Shown here in pieces: positions 32,760 through 44,935 of a DNA stretch of 64,000 nt. Every line of letters begins with the position of its first letter. The stretch's first letter is position 1. Position numbers and translations under genes: made by a program. This stretch comes from Galeopsis tetrahit (taxonomy: Eukaryota; Streptophyta; Magnoliopsida; Lamiales; Lamiaceae). The notes beneath the pieces were generated by a model that was given only the letters and a program-made list of their open reading frames with translations, did not search any database and had not been told where the DNA came from. The DNA is taken from positions 6,931,201 to 6,995,200 of the forward strand of contig OY776129.1 in the NCBI GenBank assembly GCA_963675135.1. Reading direction: 5' to 3'.

Positions 32760-33954
32760 TCCACTTTCCCTGATTGAACAGGATAATTCCTTCACAATGG
32801 AATTAGCTTGTTTTATAGTGCCAATGTGCACTGATCAACAACGCACTCTTAGTGCTTTGATCCCTAGGATAATCTGAGTCCTAGTGCTCAATCTCTCTGA
32901 GTTAAGACTGTGTTTCACTCTAACAGTCCTTAACTCCTCACTTCTACAACAAACACTCCACTAAATGAGATAAGGGTTTGAGGTTTGGTTCCAACTAGTA
33001 GAGATATCCTTTACAATAACAACAGTGTAAAGGCTTAGGATATCTCAAATGCTAAGCTTTGGATGATTACAAAGATTGGCTTAGCTAATTGAAGTGATTC
33101 AGGAAACTTGGGATTCTTAAGAATAGCTTGGTTTCCTTTGAAAGCTTAATAATAGTTTGATAGCTTGTAGTTTGATATTGAATCCCTTTGATCACTTCTG
33201 TATTTATAGACAATTTTGAACAACTAACCGTTGGAGGGATAGCAATTCAAATATGTCTATTTGCAGCACCATTGAAACGGCTAAGAAGCTTGGCATCCTT
33301 TTATCCACTGTGTAAAAGGACTCTTCAATGGTTGCTTGAATGAATGTGTTGACTTCTGACAAATGCGGCTGAGAAGACTTGTGTCAGTTTCCAAATTTGC
33401 ACATTGTCCTAGGTTGATTTGTGGCAAACTCTACACTTAATCAACGGTCAGATGGGACAAGTTCCCTGAACATTCCTGCTGCAATATAGAATGTTCCATC
33501 ATTCATTCAATGCTTCACTCTTTAATGCTCTAAGTCTTCAATGCTTGGTTCAGGCATGATTGGCAATAAATGCTTCATTGAATGTGTCTTCTGTGGGCTT
33601 TGGCATTCAATGCTCTTGATCATTTGTACTTCAATTGTCTTGATCATTTGCATTTATGAGCATTGTTTTACTGCTCTTGATCTCTTCAGCTAAGTTGTCC
33701 ACTTAGTTAGTCTGTCTTGAGAGTTCAGCAACTTTGGCATATTGACTTATCAAGTTGCCTAACATTCCAGCTTTGGACAACTATCCTGAATACTAAAATC
33801 TCACACCATTCCTGAGATTTTTCACTTAAGCAATCTACATACTCAAATGTACTGAGACAACTTGCCTGAACTGGACTTGAGCATATCTCAACTAATCTGA
33901 ACATCATCAATCAGGGGTTTTGGTATCTAAATCAAAATCATTTTATTCCCAACA

Positions 33955-33968
33955 ATTTCCCCCTTTTT
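33955..33968 (-). other. Polypurine tract of element B
   Basis: The - strand AAAAGGGGGAAAT lies directly before the 3' LTR start TGTTGGGAATAAAATG, the expected plus-strand priming site. Between it and the ORF3 stop (34274) lie about 300 bp without a gene. Confidence 0.85.
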
Positions 33969-34273
33969 GATGATGTCAAAACCTATTACAAAGGAACCTT
34001 GACTTATACTATACTTTACCTTCAGGATGAGTGAACTGGTCAACTTTCCTGAAAGAAACTGTTAGCACAATAAATCAAGTATATATGTAATGTCAAGTTA
34101 GTTGAGATAATGAGTTGTTATCTATTGATAGAAAATCAGTGGTCCGTTTTATATATCATTGAGCATTACAGATCAGAAAATAAAAAAGGACAACAAGACT
34201 GATACAAAGAAAACAGAGTAACAACATCATAAGCAATCATAAAAACCAGATAGGGAAGAGATAAACTTATCCA

Positions 34274-37200
34274 TCAAAGAGTTCCGTCATCTTGAGGAGC
34301 TATGCCATATTGAGCCCAGACCCTTTTCTTCAGCTCCCAAACATCCTTGTTGGAGCCTCTAGGGCCAATCTTCATCTTCTCCATCTTCATGATGTTGATG
34401 AACTCTTCCAGAATCTTTCCCTCATCAATTAAGTTCCCATTGAACTTAGGAGGCATGTACAGAATTGGACCAGGGGCCTTGAACTCAACTCTTGCCATCT
34501 CAGCTGCTGCAAACAGCTTTTGGTAGAGGTCCCTATGGTTCTCAAACATGAACTGGACAAAGACTTCATCCACACTCTCTTCAAGCCACTTTCCAATGAC
34601 ATAAAAGTCATATACAAAACTTCTCTTGGCCTCCTCCCATGCATCATTCAGTGAGATTGGAACCCACTTATCATGGTGAGGGTACTAAGTGTCCCATCTT
34701 TGCAGCATTTGAGGTCTGAGTCTTCTGTATGAGGCTCTCCTTCTTGGAGCTTTGAAGTTTGCCCTTCTTTCATCTCTTGCCTTGTTGGCCTCAACCAGCT
34801 GATCCATTCTCTCTTTAGCCCTTTGAAGAGCTAACTTTTCTTGTGTCTCTGGATCTTTGCCAAATCCTTCTTCAAACAATTTAGAAGGATCATCAGCAAG
34901 CTTGGGCACACCAACTTCAGGCTCTCTGTCCTGTACCTCCTCTTCAACATCTTCTTCAATGGCAGGCAGCTTGACTACTTTCTTCAATCTCTTAGATTGT
35001 CTCAATGGAGTTGTTTCTTCAGTCTGGAATTCTGATGGCAAGGTCAGACTGGTTGGGAATTCATTGAAGGCTTGCAGTTCTTTCCTCTTTCTTTCAGATG
35101 ACCTTGTCACCTTCCCCCTTACTTCAGCAACCTTCTCTTTGGGGTCAAGTCCTGCTGACTCACCACCAGGCCTTTGTTGCTTCCTTGCCTGACTCTCCAT
35201 TGCAGACATCATGGATTCTTTAACAGCAATTTGAATCTGCTCTTCTTCAGTCAAGCTTTCAATATCCATTGGGCCTTTGCCTTTCCCAATGTCTTCTACT
35301 GCCTCCTCCTCAATTTCTGGGACCTTCTCCTTTCCCTTAGGTTCACCAATCACCAAGGTTCCCTTTGCCCTTGCTCTCTCTCTTTCCCCCTTTTTGGCAT
35401 TATCAAAACACTGGGGCTTTAATTCACTCATAGAGACTGAGAGATGTAAGTGGGCCTGAGTGAGGGACTTCAATTCCTGCAGTAGATAAACATTCTCATC
35501 ATGAATGTTTTGCATTTTATCATCTGCCATGCTTAAGAATGTGTGGACTGGCTTCATCTTTTGAGTAACAATTGCATCCAATGTGGCTTTCAGTGATTGA
35601 TCAAGTTTGGTCTGAAGTTGTTCAGTGAGATTGGCCACAACTTGATCAGACACTTTGGCCATAAGTTCAACAGTGAACTTCTCAGCAGCCTCCTTTACCA
35701 TTGCAGCTTTCAATTCTTCTGCCTTCTTCCTCTGGACTGCTGTCCTCTGCCTTAAAGCATCCTTGATTGTTTTTCTCAAGGCTTTCACATTATGCTTGTA
35801 CAACTCTTTGAGACCTTGCTGCTCTTTCTTCACAGATCTTGTGAATTTTCCCATAGCATCCTTGGCCTTTGTCACTTCAGTTGAAACTGTTTGCAGTCCA
35901 GTTTCAACTCCACAAATTCTTGCATCCAATGTGGGCAGGATCACCTCCTCTGAGCCAGTGAGCCTCATCTCCACAGAGGCTAGAGTCTTTCCTTGTCCAT
36001 CCAGAGTATCAATTGTTGCTGCATGTGCCTTACCAACTTCCCTGACCAAAGTATCCAACTTCTCTGACTGTTCTTCAATGATAGATGCAGTTTGAGTAGC
36101 AATCTGAAAGCCTGCTTCAGTGGTGTTGGCTTGCTCAAAGTACATCTTATTCAATGTGGATACATTGGCTGATACTGCTTCAAGGTCAATGTCAGCATCA
36201 ACAGGTATATCTGTAAGGGAGGCATCTGCAAAAATTTGCTCAATAGTGACAGCAACAGAATCTGCAAAACTAAGAGTGTTAGTAAAAACTCCCTCAACAC
36301 CCTCATTTTTTCTTTCTCCCATAAGGCCTGATACATCAGCACCTTCTCTCTCTTTTTCAACTAAATTCTTTTCTTCTTCATTCAATTCAGATTGACTCAC
36401 ATACATTGGAGAATCAGGCCTCCTTTCACCAAGGGATTCATCAAGTTCAGATTTGACTTGAAGAATTGCCTGACTCTCATATTGGGCTGCACCCAATATT
36501 TCTACCTCATCTCCCTCTTTTTGTGGTGCACTCAGGGAACCTGTAATCACACAATCCTCACCATCACCTCCCTCTGAGTTTTCACCACTATCAGCCTTTT
36601 CAACTCCTTCCATTCCTAAACCTGACACCTCTATATCCTCAACCGGATCCACAGAGGGCAGTTGTTGGGAGATCACAGTGCTTGGGCATCCCAAGGCCAC
36701 TGAGTCATCCTGAATGACTAAAGGCTGGTCAATGTCCAACTGTCCTGACATTGATGAGGCTTTAGCCAAACTAGCTTCTCCCATGGAAGTCTCAACATTG
36801 TCAAGCTGTACCTCAGGTTCAAGAGAACCATCCTTGGCCAATGCATCTTGGACTGAGTCACCATCTTTGGTCAACTCCTCTGAATGAATAGAGTCCTTTT
36901 CAGAATGATAGGTCAAGTAATGTACCTGAGCAGAGTTGAGGCCAGGAGGGTTGGGATTGGTGTTATCATCATCATCATCATTATCATCATCAGATGGGCT
37001 ATCAGGGTGCTTGATTCCCTGTGCAATTCTTTCTCTTTCAGCAAGCACCTTCTCATGAACAATTGTGCAGAATAAGGCCTCAGTGGTCAACACACTGGAT
37101 TTCTTCACATTTGCAAAATGCAAGAGCCTATTCTCTTCAACCTGCCACCAGCTTGCTCCCTTATCCTGAATAGCCTGAGCTATTTCCACCATAGTTCTAT

Positions 37201-39064
37201 CCTTGATCTCAACAAGAGCTCTGAGATCATAGAACTGTTGTTGCAGTCTAGGATAATCCTTCAATCCTGGATACAACTCATCCACATTAGCCTTGGCAAT
37301 TTGCCTCAGCATCCCCTCATAAGTGTATTCTTCACCACTTTCATCTCCAGAGGAGTTAGCTTGGGATTCAGGAGGGTTGGATTGGGATTCAGGTAGGCTT
37401 GGCTGGATTTCAGGTAGGTTGGGTTCAGAAGGGTTGGGTTCAGAAGAGCTTAAAACAATTTGGGATTCAGGTGCTTTTGAGAGCAATATGCCTGAAGAGG
37501 TAATTGGAATGGCTGGAATGGGTGGGAGAACAACTTGATCACCTTCTTGAAGAACAGTTTCAAGAAGTTTGGTATATGAGAGAAGTCTTGGATCAAGTGG
37601 GGAAAAAGGTCTATCCTCAAGATTGACCAAATCTGCCAGCACATCAATACCTGATCTATCAGGTGCACCTTCAGGGGAGTAAACCTTCTTGGCAATGATT
37701 GGGGCATCGTCAGGAGTCTTGCACTCCTCTTCTTCATGCCTTGATGGAGATATTCTTCTGGACTGAATATCAGGAGAGTTGTCTTCAGGGCTGTTGGGCT
37801 TTGACTTGGACTTGGAGTTAGACCTACTTGCTTGTCTAATCTCCTTGAAGAACTCTTTCTTCTTCTTCTCCTCTTCCATCAACCTTTGCTTCTCAGAGGT
37901 TTTGATGATTCTCCTTCTCCTTTCTGACCTTGTGGGCTGATCAAGATCCCTGAATTCTGTTACACTTTCAGGCTGTAAGGGGACAACCTCTCTGACTTCT
38001 TCACCCTCTTCAGGGGGGTTGACTCCTTCATCAGCAACCTTCTCTATCTCCTCAGAAGTGGCTCCTCCACTTCTTGACTGACTGTCTGGGGAAGACTCAC
38101 TCAGAATCTTCTTCATTTTCTTCATTTTTGGCTGAGCTTTTGGGGGTTGGGCTTTTCTTTTTCTTGGAGAGGCTCTGGTTGCTGGAACAACTGCAACAGC
38201 TTTCTTAGAGGCAGCATCCTGCTTCCTCTTCTCAGTTTTGGTAGACATCTTTCTGAACATCACCTTTTGAGCAGGAAAAGGCTTTGGCTTTGCTTGTAGG
38301 TGGGTGTAATGAGCAAATCTTTCCAAGAGCAGGCTGGCTCTTGTGCAGAACTGAAGTCTTCCATCTACTACCACCTTGTGGTGTTTTACCTCCTTAAACT
38401 TAAACTTTTCATTCATCATCTTGTCCAAGATAAAACTTTTCCAGTCAAACTTGACTCTCTTCTCAGCAGAGTCAATCACAGCAGCCATCACTCTTAACTT
38501 AGGCATACTGATTTGTTCAACACTCCCAGAGTGGCTTAACAAACTCTTCACTACACAATCAAACAAGTGCCTAAAAACTGGCTTTAAGGTATTCTTGTTT
38601 TGAGCACTTACTAGCTTTTTGGGTGTAAGCAACCATGGAAAGTAGAACTCCTGATCCTCTCCTTCCTTGTAAGTTTCTGGATTCTGGCCTTCTGATGGTA
38701 GCCCAAAGCTAGCATCCAGATCCTCTGTAGTGAAGATGATGGTGTGTTGGCTTTCTTCTTCTTCATCTTCCTCTGCATATGTGAGCTTAGTGCACACATC
38801 ACCCTTCTTGCCCTTCCATCTGAGATGGGCAAAGAACTCTGCCATGAATGGATTCAGGCATGAATCAGGCTTGGTGCCAAGAAACTTTTCTAGGCCTGCT
38901 TCCCTAAGCCAATGGAGTACAGGATGTACTTCTGTATTTGGGCTATCAAAAGCCACTAATTTTTCAAACCAAAGGGAGTTTGGATTGCTGAGATAGGAGA
39001 AATCAATGTCCAAGGAGGAGTCATTGAAATCTACAAGTGCTTCTTTCTTGATTTTGGGAGCCAT
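34274..39064 (-). CDS. Element B ORF3: giant post-pol protein with UIM-like motif
   Basis: ORF of 1459 codons from ATG 39064 to an in-frame TAG (34685-34687). The same frame stays open for another ~136 codons to TGA at 34274-34276, so the ancestral protein was about 1595 residues. Residues about 1-290 resemble the 'putative plant transposon protein' region of Sirevirus-type extra ORFs (family recalled, not searched). Then come a basic stretch (RKRKAQPPKAQPKMKKMKK, about 300-330), a Pro/Ser repeat (PESQ-like, about 540-580), an Asp run (about 690-700) and a long helical region (about 960-1210). A UIM-like motif (EEEQIQIAVKESMMS, about 1271-1285) and a basic C-terminus follow. No signal peptide or membrane segment is visible, so 'envelope' is not supported. 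Function unknown. Confidence 0.75.
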
Positions 39065-39181
39065 GAGTAATATGAGAATTGGGTAGGTTTATGAAGAAGA
39101 GTTGCAGGTTCTTGAGAGGTTTTGAAGAACTTAAAAGTTTTGGAATTTTGAATGCGTAAGGATGGAAGTAAAAATTGAGGA

Positions 39182-39194
39182 GTTTATATATGTG
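39182..39194 (-). promoter_or_regulatory. Possible internal TATA box before ORF3
   Basis: The - strand has CACATATATAAAC about 120 bp before the ORF3 ATG, in the ~675-bp gap between pol and ORF3 (39065-39739). An AACCAACGGTT (MYB-like) site lies just upstream on the - strand. It may allow ORF3 to be transcribed separately. The rest of the gap shows no gene. Confidence 0.35.
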
Positions 39195-40609
39195 AGGAGT
39201 TTATTAACCGTTGGTTAATAGATAATGGCAGTGGGTAAGAGTAAAAACCAATTGAATAAAGTAGGATAGTGGACTTTAGGCGGTTTGATGGAAGTTTAAT
39301 GCAAATCAATGGTCTTGATGATGGCTCAAGAATTCATGAAATCCCAATTAAGATTTTTGCATTAAATGCTGATTTGCCTTTTTGGTGGTAAAAATCTTTA
39401 TAGCACACTCCATCCTAAAATGGCCTACTCTTAGACCAAGAAATCTTTTAAATGTCTAATCAATGCTAAAAATAGCAATGATTATCCAATTAACTCGGAC
39501 AAACATCCTGAGATGTGCTTTGATTTCTGTGATGGTCAAACTGCCTGATGAACTTGCCTGAGTGGGTCCCAAAGTTGCTAACTGGGTCCCACTTGGACAA
39601 ATCCCCTGACCAACATTGCTGAACACCATAGGGACAACTTTGCTGAGTTTCCCTTTTTGGCTGACTGCATCAGTGAGGTTGGTCAACTTTGCTGAAGTTC
39701 ATTTTAATGAACTTCCCTCTTCATATGAGCTTTCTTTCCTCATTTCTCCATCTTGCCTGGATCAAGTAAGCCTAATTCAGCTGACAATTCCAAGAACCTT
39801 GCTTCAGCTAAAGGCTTAGTCAAGATATCAGCTTTTTGCTTATCAGTGTGGATTTTGACAAGCTTGATATCTTTCTTCTCCACATGATCCCTTATGAAGT
39901 GATGCTTGATATCCACATGCTTGCATCTGGTGTGGAGCACTGGATTCTGTGAGATGGCAATTGCACTGTTGTTATCACAGAATATTGGCACTTCATTTGA
40001 GATGACTTTGTAGTCTCTAAGTTGTTGCCTGAGCCAAAGTATCTGAGCACAGCAACTTCCAGCTGCTACATAATCTGCTTCAGTTGTTGAAGTTGCAACT
40101 GTATTTTGCTTCTTGGAGAACCATGAGATAAGCTTGCTGCCCAAGAATTGACATGTTCCAGAAGTGGATTTTCTGTCAATTCTACATCCTCCATAATCTG
40201 CATCTGAATATCCAGTGAGCTCAATGTTGTCATCAACTGGATACCACAATCCAAGATTCTCAGATCCCTTGAGATATCTTAGGATTCTCTTGGCAGCATC
40301 AAGATGGCTCTTCTTTGGATTGGCTTGGAATCTTGCACACACTCCAACTGCAAATGTGATATCAGGCCTGCTTGCAGTGAGATATAGCAAGGATCCTATG
40401 ATTCCCCTGTAGTTAGTGGAGTTTGTTGACTCTCCACTTTCATCAGGATCCATTTTCGAGTTAGTATTCATAGGAATTCTGACTGGTTTACTTGTAGCAC
40501 ATCCAAATTTCTTGATCATGTCCCTTGTGTACTTGGCCTGATTGATGAATATTCCCTTCTTTGATTGAGTGACTTGAAGTCCTAAGAAGAAATTCATCAA
40601 TCCCATCAT

Positions 40610-42010
40610 TGTAACACCCGAGTTTTTAATCACCATTGTTTATAAAAATGCATAAGATACTATTTAAAAAAAAAAAAAAGATTATAATAAATATATACTT
40701 GCATAAGATATAAATATAATTAACTATTTCTTTAGTTTATTAAAATTTATAATATAATTCCAAGCCCGTTTCAGTTTTAAGTATTTAAAAAATTTTAACT
40801 CTAATACTTAGCCCAAGCCCAAATAAAAATTTCTAAACCTAATTTAAGCGCATATATATATATATATATAGGAAACATAATTTCAATTCTACCTCCCCAT
40901 ACTTCAACCCTTGTGTCGTCGGCCGAGTATTCCTCAATACGGTAACATTCAACTCCTCTTTAGTATTATTATTCTTTTTGTCGAAATCACTCTCATACTT
41001 TACGAAACCAATATAGTTTTAATTTTCATGCGTAGGATAATTAGATTATTATATTAGGTGTTATATTTTGATGAGGCTGTTCGAGAGTTGTAGTTAGATT
41101 AAAGGTATATATTCAGAATATTAATTAGTAACTTAGCCTAGTTTGATACAGCATGTATAATACATTCAGGCAATTAAATTGTTGTAGATAGGGTATACAC
41201 GTGACTCATCATTTAGAAATAAGATTGTGTGTTATGTATTAATTTAGATATAATATTTTTTAAGGCATGTTGTTTATTATTTTTAGGTGAAGGATCACAT
41301 TAATTTCATCTACCGTACTTGTCAAGATTTATCAAGATTTAAAGGTGGAGATTTCTATTCAATATGTTTGTCTCTATTAAATGCTTTGAGTGTGAATTAT
41401 TATTGTCTAAATGCGACATTCCATAGTCAACAGTCAACAGCTACAGTTATATGATATGATATGTTCAACAGTTCTATAGTAGCTCGGATCACTTGTGGGT
41501 CCTTGCTGAATTTACAGTGTGTTGTAGAATTCAATAATTGTTTGCATGATTGGTATTTAACATTGACAAACGGATCCCCACTGAGCTAGTTGTGTTGCTC
41601 ACCCTTCATAATTATTAATATTTCAGATTGAGGAGGCTTTGACGTGGTGGCGAGGCGGTGGAGACTAGTAGTTTAATATGCAATTTAATGAACTCAATAT
41701 GGTCATGTTTAATGTTTATTTAATTTTGTGTTAGGAAAACTATTTAATTTTATTTGTTTAAGTGATTTCGTTGAATTGTTTTAGGTTATGGTTGGATTAA
41801 AATATTTTGGTTCTTTAAAAATAATTGTCTTTATCAATAGCAAATATTCTCTTTTATTTTAAAATAAATGGTCTAATCAGTATTTTGTTGAGGAAAATGT
41901 GTTTGATTTATGTCGCTTCCGCCAAGTTTTATTTTAATTGATTTAGTTGATAGTTAAATAGTAGAGTGTATGGTGATTTCTTCTAGACCCTAAATTTTTG
42001 GGATGTGACA
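40610..42010 (+). repeat. 5' LTR of the gag-only element
   Basis: TGTAACACCCGAG to GGGATGTGACA, 1401 bp. No gene inside. Contains an (AT)n run near 40850. Confidence 0.93.
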
Positions 42011-42013
42011 GAG

Positions 42014-42025
42014 TGGTATCAGAGC
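42014..42025 (+). other. Primer binding site of the gag-only element
   Basis: TGGTATCAGAGC, three bases after the LTR end, complementary to initiator Met-tRNA. Confidence 0.92.
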
Positions 42026-42414
42026 GGGTCTGCGTTTCTGTAGACTTGCCAAAGTAAAGTTTTTAATTGAATATTATTGAAATTGTATTTACTAATATTG
42101 GAGTCAAACTTTTTATAAAACATAAATACTGACTACTACATCCACCTCTACGCTACTACGTCGGCTCCATCAAAAGGTATGTATGTTATAATTCAACAGT
42201 ATGATAATCCAATAGTATGACATGTTCACAATCCCTGTGGATGTTTTATGTTTTCAAAAGTCATTTCCCTTAAACATTAAATATGCATGTGCTCATGAAA
42301 TAGTATGTATAATGAACCCATGAGATAGTATATGAACAATAGTAGAGATGATTTGCATATATACGATAATATATGATTAAGTATACGAGATTAAATTGTG
42401 GATAGTTATAGGAA

Positions 42415-43493
42415 ATGGCACCGCGTCAACGCACTAACCAAAATCAAGCTAGCAGAAGTCAAAACCAACCTAACGATGAAGACATGACATTAAATGATTT
42501 TACCACGTTACTTCGGAATCGGAATGCCCTAACCCAAATCAACCTGCGGAAGGTCAGAATCAACCGCAAGTAGAGAATGCTACCTTGGCAAGTTTGGCTG
42601 CCTTAATTCGAGCCCTAAATGTTCAAGGTGCCCCTCAGAACCCTCCGCAACAACTGCAAGTAGTGGAACAGTTCAATCGCTTCAAACCTCCTACATTTAA
42701 CGGTCGGGATGGACCGTCTGCACTTGAGGAATGGTTGGAAACCATTGAAGGCATCCTCAACCTCATTATGTGCACAGATGCACAAAGAGTATCTTGTGCA
42801 TCCTTTCAACTCCGAGAAGACGCACGAATATGGTGGAACTCATATTGGGGCATGCGACCAGCTGTTGAGCGTGCAACACTATCATGGGAGGAGTTTAAAC
42901 GTATCATAAAGGTCAAGTACTATCCTCCATCATACCAGGTGAAGATGGAGTCAGAATTTTTTAACCTTAAGCAAGAGAACATGTCAGTACCAGATTATGA
43001 GAGAAAATTTAGTCAGATGAGTCGTTTCGCTCCACATTTGGTGGACACGGAAGCTAAGAAGGCTCAGAGATTCAGATACGGCCTCCGATCAGAAATAAGA
43101 AATGTCATATCGGGTCAAGGTATTACGACACTAGCGGAAACATTCGAACGTGCTGAGGAAATAGCTGCTAGTATAGCAATGGACGCACCTAAAGCCCTGG
43201 AAGCAGCGAAGTCGGGAAAAAGGAAATGGGAAGAATCTAGTGAAGAGGAGAATGATCAATACCACAACAAGCAAAGAAGGATCGAAGATGACATCAAGAG
43301 AAACTCTGAAGTAGAGAAACCGCTTTGCACAAGTTGTGGAAAGAATCACCGTGGAGAGTGTCTACTAGGAAAGGGAAAATGCTACAGATGCAAGCAAACT
43401 GGCCACGAGGCATTCAAATGTCCAGTTTACACCACGAGAGGAACAGAAAGAGGAAGGGCACGAAAATTTGCTTTGACGCGAGGTAATATTTAG
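42415..43493 (+). pseudogene. gag: Ty3/gypsy-type gag of the gag-only element
   Basis: ATG at 42415 (MAPRQRTNQNQ) opens a frame that stops near 42570. The main frame, about 302 codons ending 43493, is in another register, so there is a frameshift between about 42500 and 42540. The main frame has the Retrotrans_gag core (FKPPTFNGRDGPSALEEWLE, ARIWWNSYW, SWEEFKRIIKVKYYP, NMSVPDYERKFSQMSRFAP, RFRYGLRSEI) and a CCHC knuckle (CYRCKQTGHEAFKC) preceded by CTSCGKNHRGEC. It ends 43 bp before the 3' LTR. Without the shift it would be a normal capsid-nucleocapsid protein of about 360 residues. Confidence 0.85.
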
Positions 43494-43536
43494 TTACTTA
43501 ATTTCGAGGACGAAATTTTAATTAAGGAGGATAGGA

Positions 43537-44935
43537 TGTAACACCCGAGTTTTTAATCACCATTGTTTATAAAAATGCATAAGATACTATTTAAAAAAAA
43601 AAAATAGATTATAATAAATATATACTTGCATAAGATATAAATATAATTAACTATTTCTTTAGTTTATTAAAATTTATAATATAATTCCAAGCCCGTTTCA
43701 GTTTTAAGTATTTAAAAAATTTTAACTCTAATACTTAGCCCAAGCCCAAATAAAAATTTCTAAACCTAATTTAAGCGCATATATATATATATATAGGAAA
43801 CATAATTTCAATTCTACCTCCCCATACTTCAACCCTTGTGTCGTCGGCCGAGTATTCCTCAATACGGTAACATTCAACTCCTCTTTAGTATTATTATTCT
43901 TTTTGTCGAAATCACTCTCATACTTTACGAAACCAATATAGTTTTAATTTTCATGCGTAGGATAATTAGATTATTATATTAGGTGTTATATTTTGATGAG
44001 GCTGTTCGAGAGTTGTAGTTAGATTAAAGGTATATATTCAGAATATTAATTAGTAACTTAGCCTAGTTTGATACAGCATGTATAATACATTCAGGCAATT
44101 AAATTGTTGTAGATAGGGTATACACGTGACTCATCATTTAGAAATAAGATTGTGTGTTATGTATTAATTTAGATATAATATTTTTTAAGGCATGTTGTTT
44201 ATTATTTTTAGGTGAAGGATCACATTAATTTCATCTACCGTACTTGTCAAGATTTATCAAGATTTAAAGGTGGAGATTTCTATTCAATATGTTTGTCTCT
44301 ATTAAATGCTTTGAGTGTGAATTATTATTGTCTAAATGCGACATTCCATAGTCAACAGTCAACAGCTACAGTTATATGATATGATATGTTCAACAGTTCT
44401 ATAGTAGCTCGGATCACTTGTGGGTCCTTGCTGAATTTACAGTGTGTTGTAGAATTCAATAATTGTTTGCATGATTGGTATTTAACATTGACAAACGGAT
44501 CCCCACTGAGCTAGTTGTGTTGCTCACCCTTCATAATTATTAATATTTCAGATTGAGGAGGCTTTGACGTGGTGGCGAGGCGGTGGAGACTAGTAGTTTA
44601 ATATGCAATTTAATGAACTCAATATGGTCATGTTTAATGTTTATTTAATTTTGTGTTAGGAAAACTATTTAATTTTATTTGTTTAAGTGATTTCGTTGAA
44701 TTGTTTTAGGTTATGGTTGGATTAAAATATTTTGGTTCTTTAAAAATAATTGTCTTTATCAATAGCAAATATTCTCTTTTATTTTAAAATAAATGGTCTA
44801 ATCAGTATTTTGTTGAGGAAAATGTGTTTGATTTATGTCGCTTCCGCCAAGTTTTATTTTAATTGATTTAGTTGATAGTTAAATAGTAGAGTGTATGGTG
44901 ATTTCTTCTAGACCCTAAATTTTTGGGATGTGACA
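43537..44935 (+). repeat. 3' LTR of the gag-only element
   Basis: 1399 bp, TGTAACACCCGAG to GGGATGTGACA, near-identical to the 5' LTR. Confidence 0.93.

Larger units (their letters stand above)
24437..32764 (-). mobile_element. Tandem array of a coding-free LTR element (LTR-int-LTR-int-LTR-int-LTR)
   Basis: 24442-32759, flanked by the 5-bp target duplication TCCAC (24437-24441, 32760-32764). The period is exactly 2190 bp: three full LTR-plus-internal units, then a final LTR. The LTR is 1748 bp with TG/CA ends (TGTCACGCCCC to GGGTGTTACA on the + strand). The internal region is 442 bp with a Met-tRNA primer site at its right end, so the element reads leftward. Repeats look identical except one G-to-A at 30136. 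No coding capacity beyond 60-70-codon chance frames. The simplest reading is one insertion followed by unequal recombination between LTRs. Confidence 0.9.
24027..33954 (-). repeat. 3' LTR of element B, split by the tandem array
   Basis: The left part is 24027-24441 (TGTTGGTCCTTGGTGG on the + strand) and the right part 32765-33954 (ending TTTTATTCCCAACA). Without the insertion it is 1605 bp, against 1603 bp for the 5' LTR, which it closely matches. The TATA box (CTATAAATAC on the - strand) is near 33207-33216. A G-run of about 11 near 24061 differs in length from the other LTR. Confidence 0.93.

Noticed and set aside
34685..39064. Calling ORF3 an envelope gene
   Set aside because: No signal peptide, membrane span or glycoprotein features are visible. 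The name would rest on position alone.
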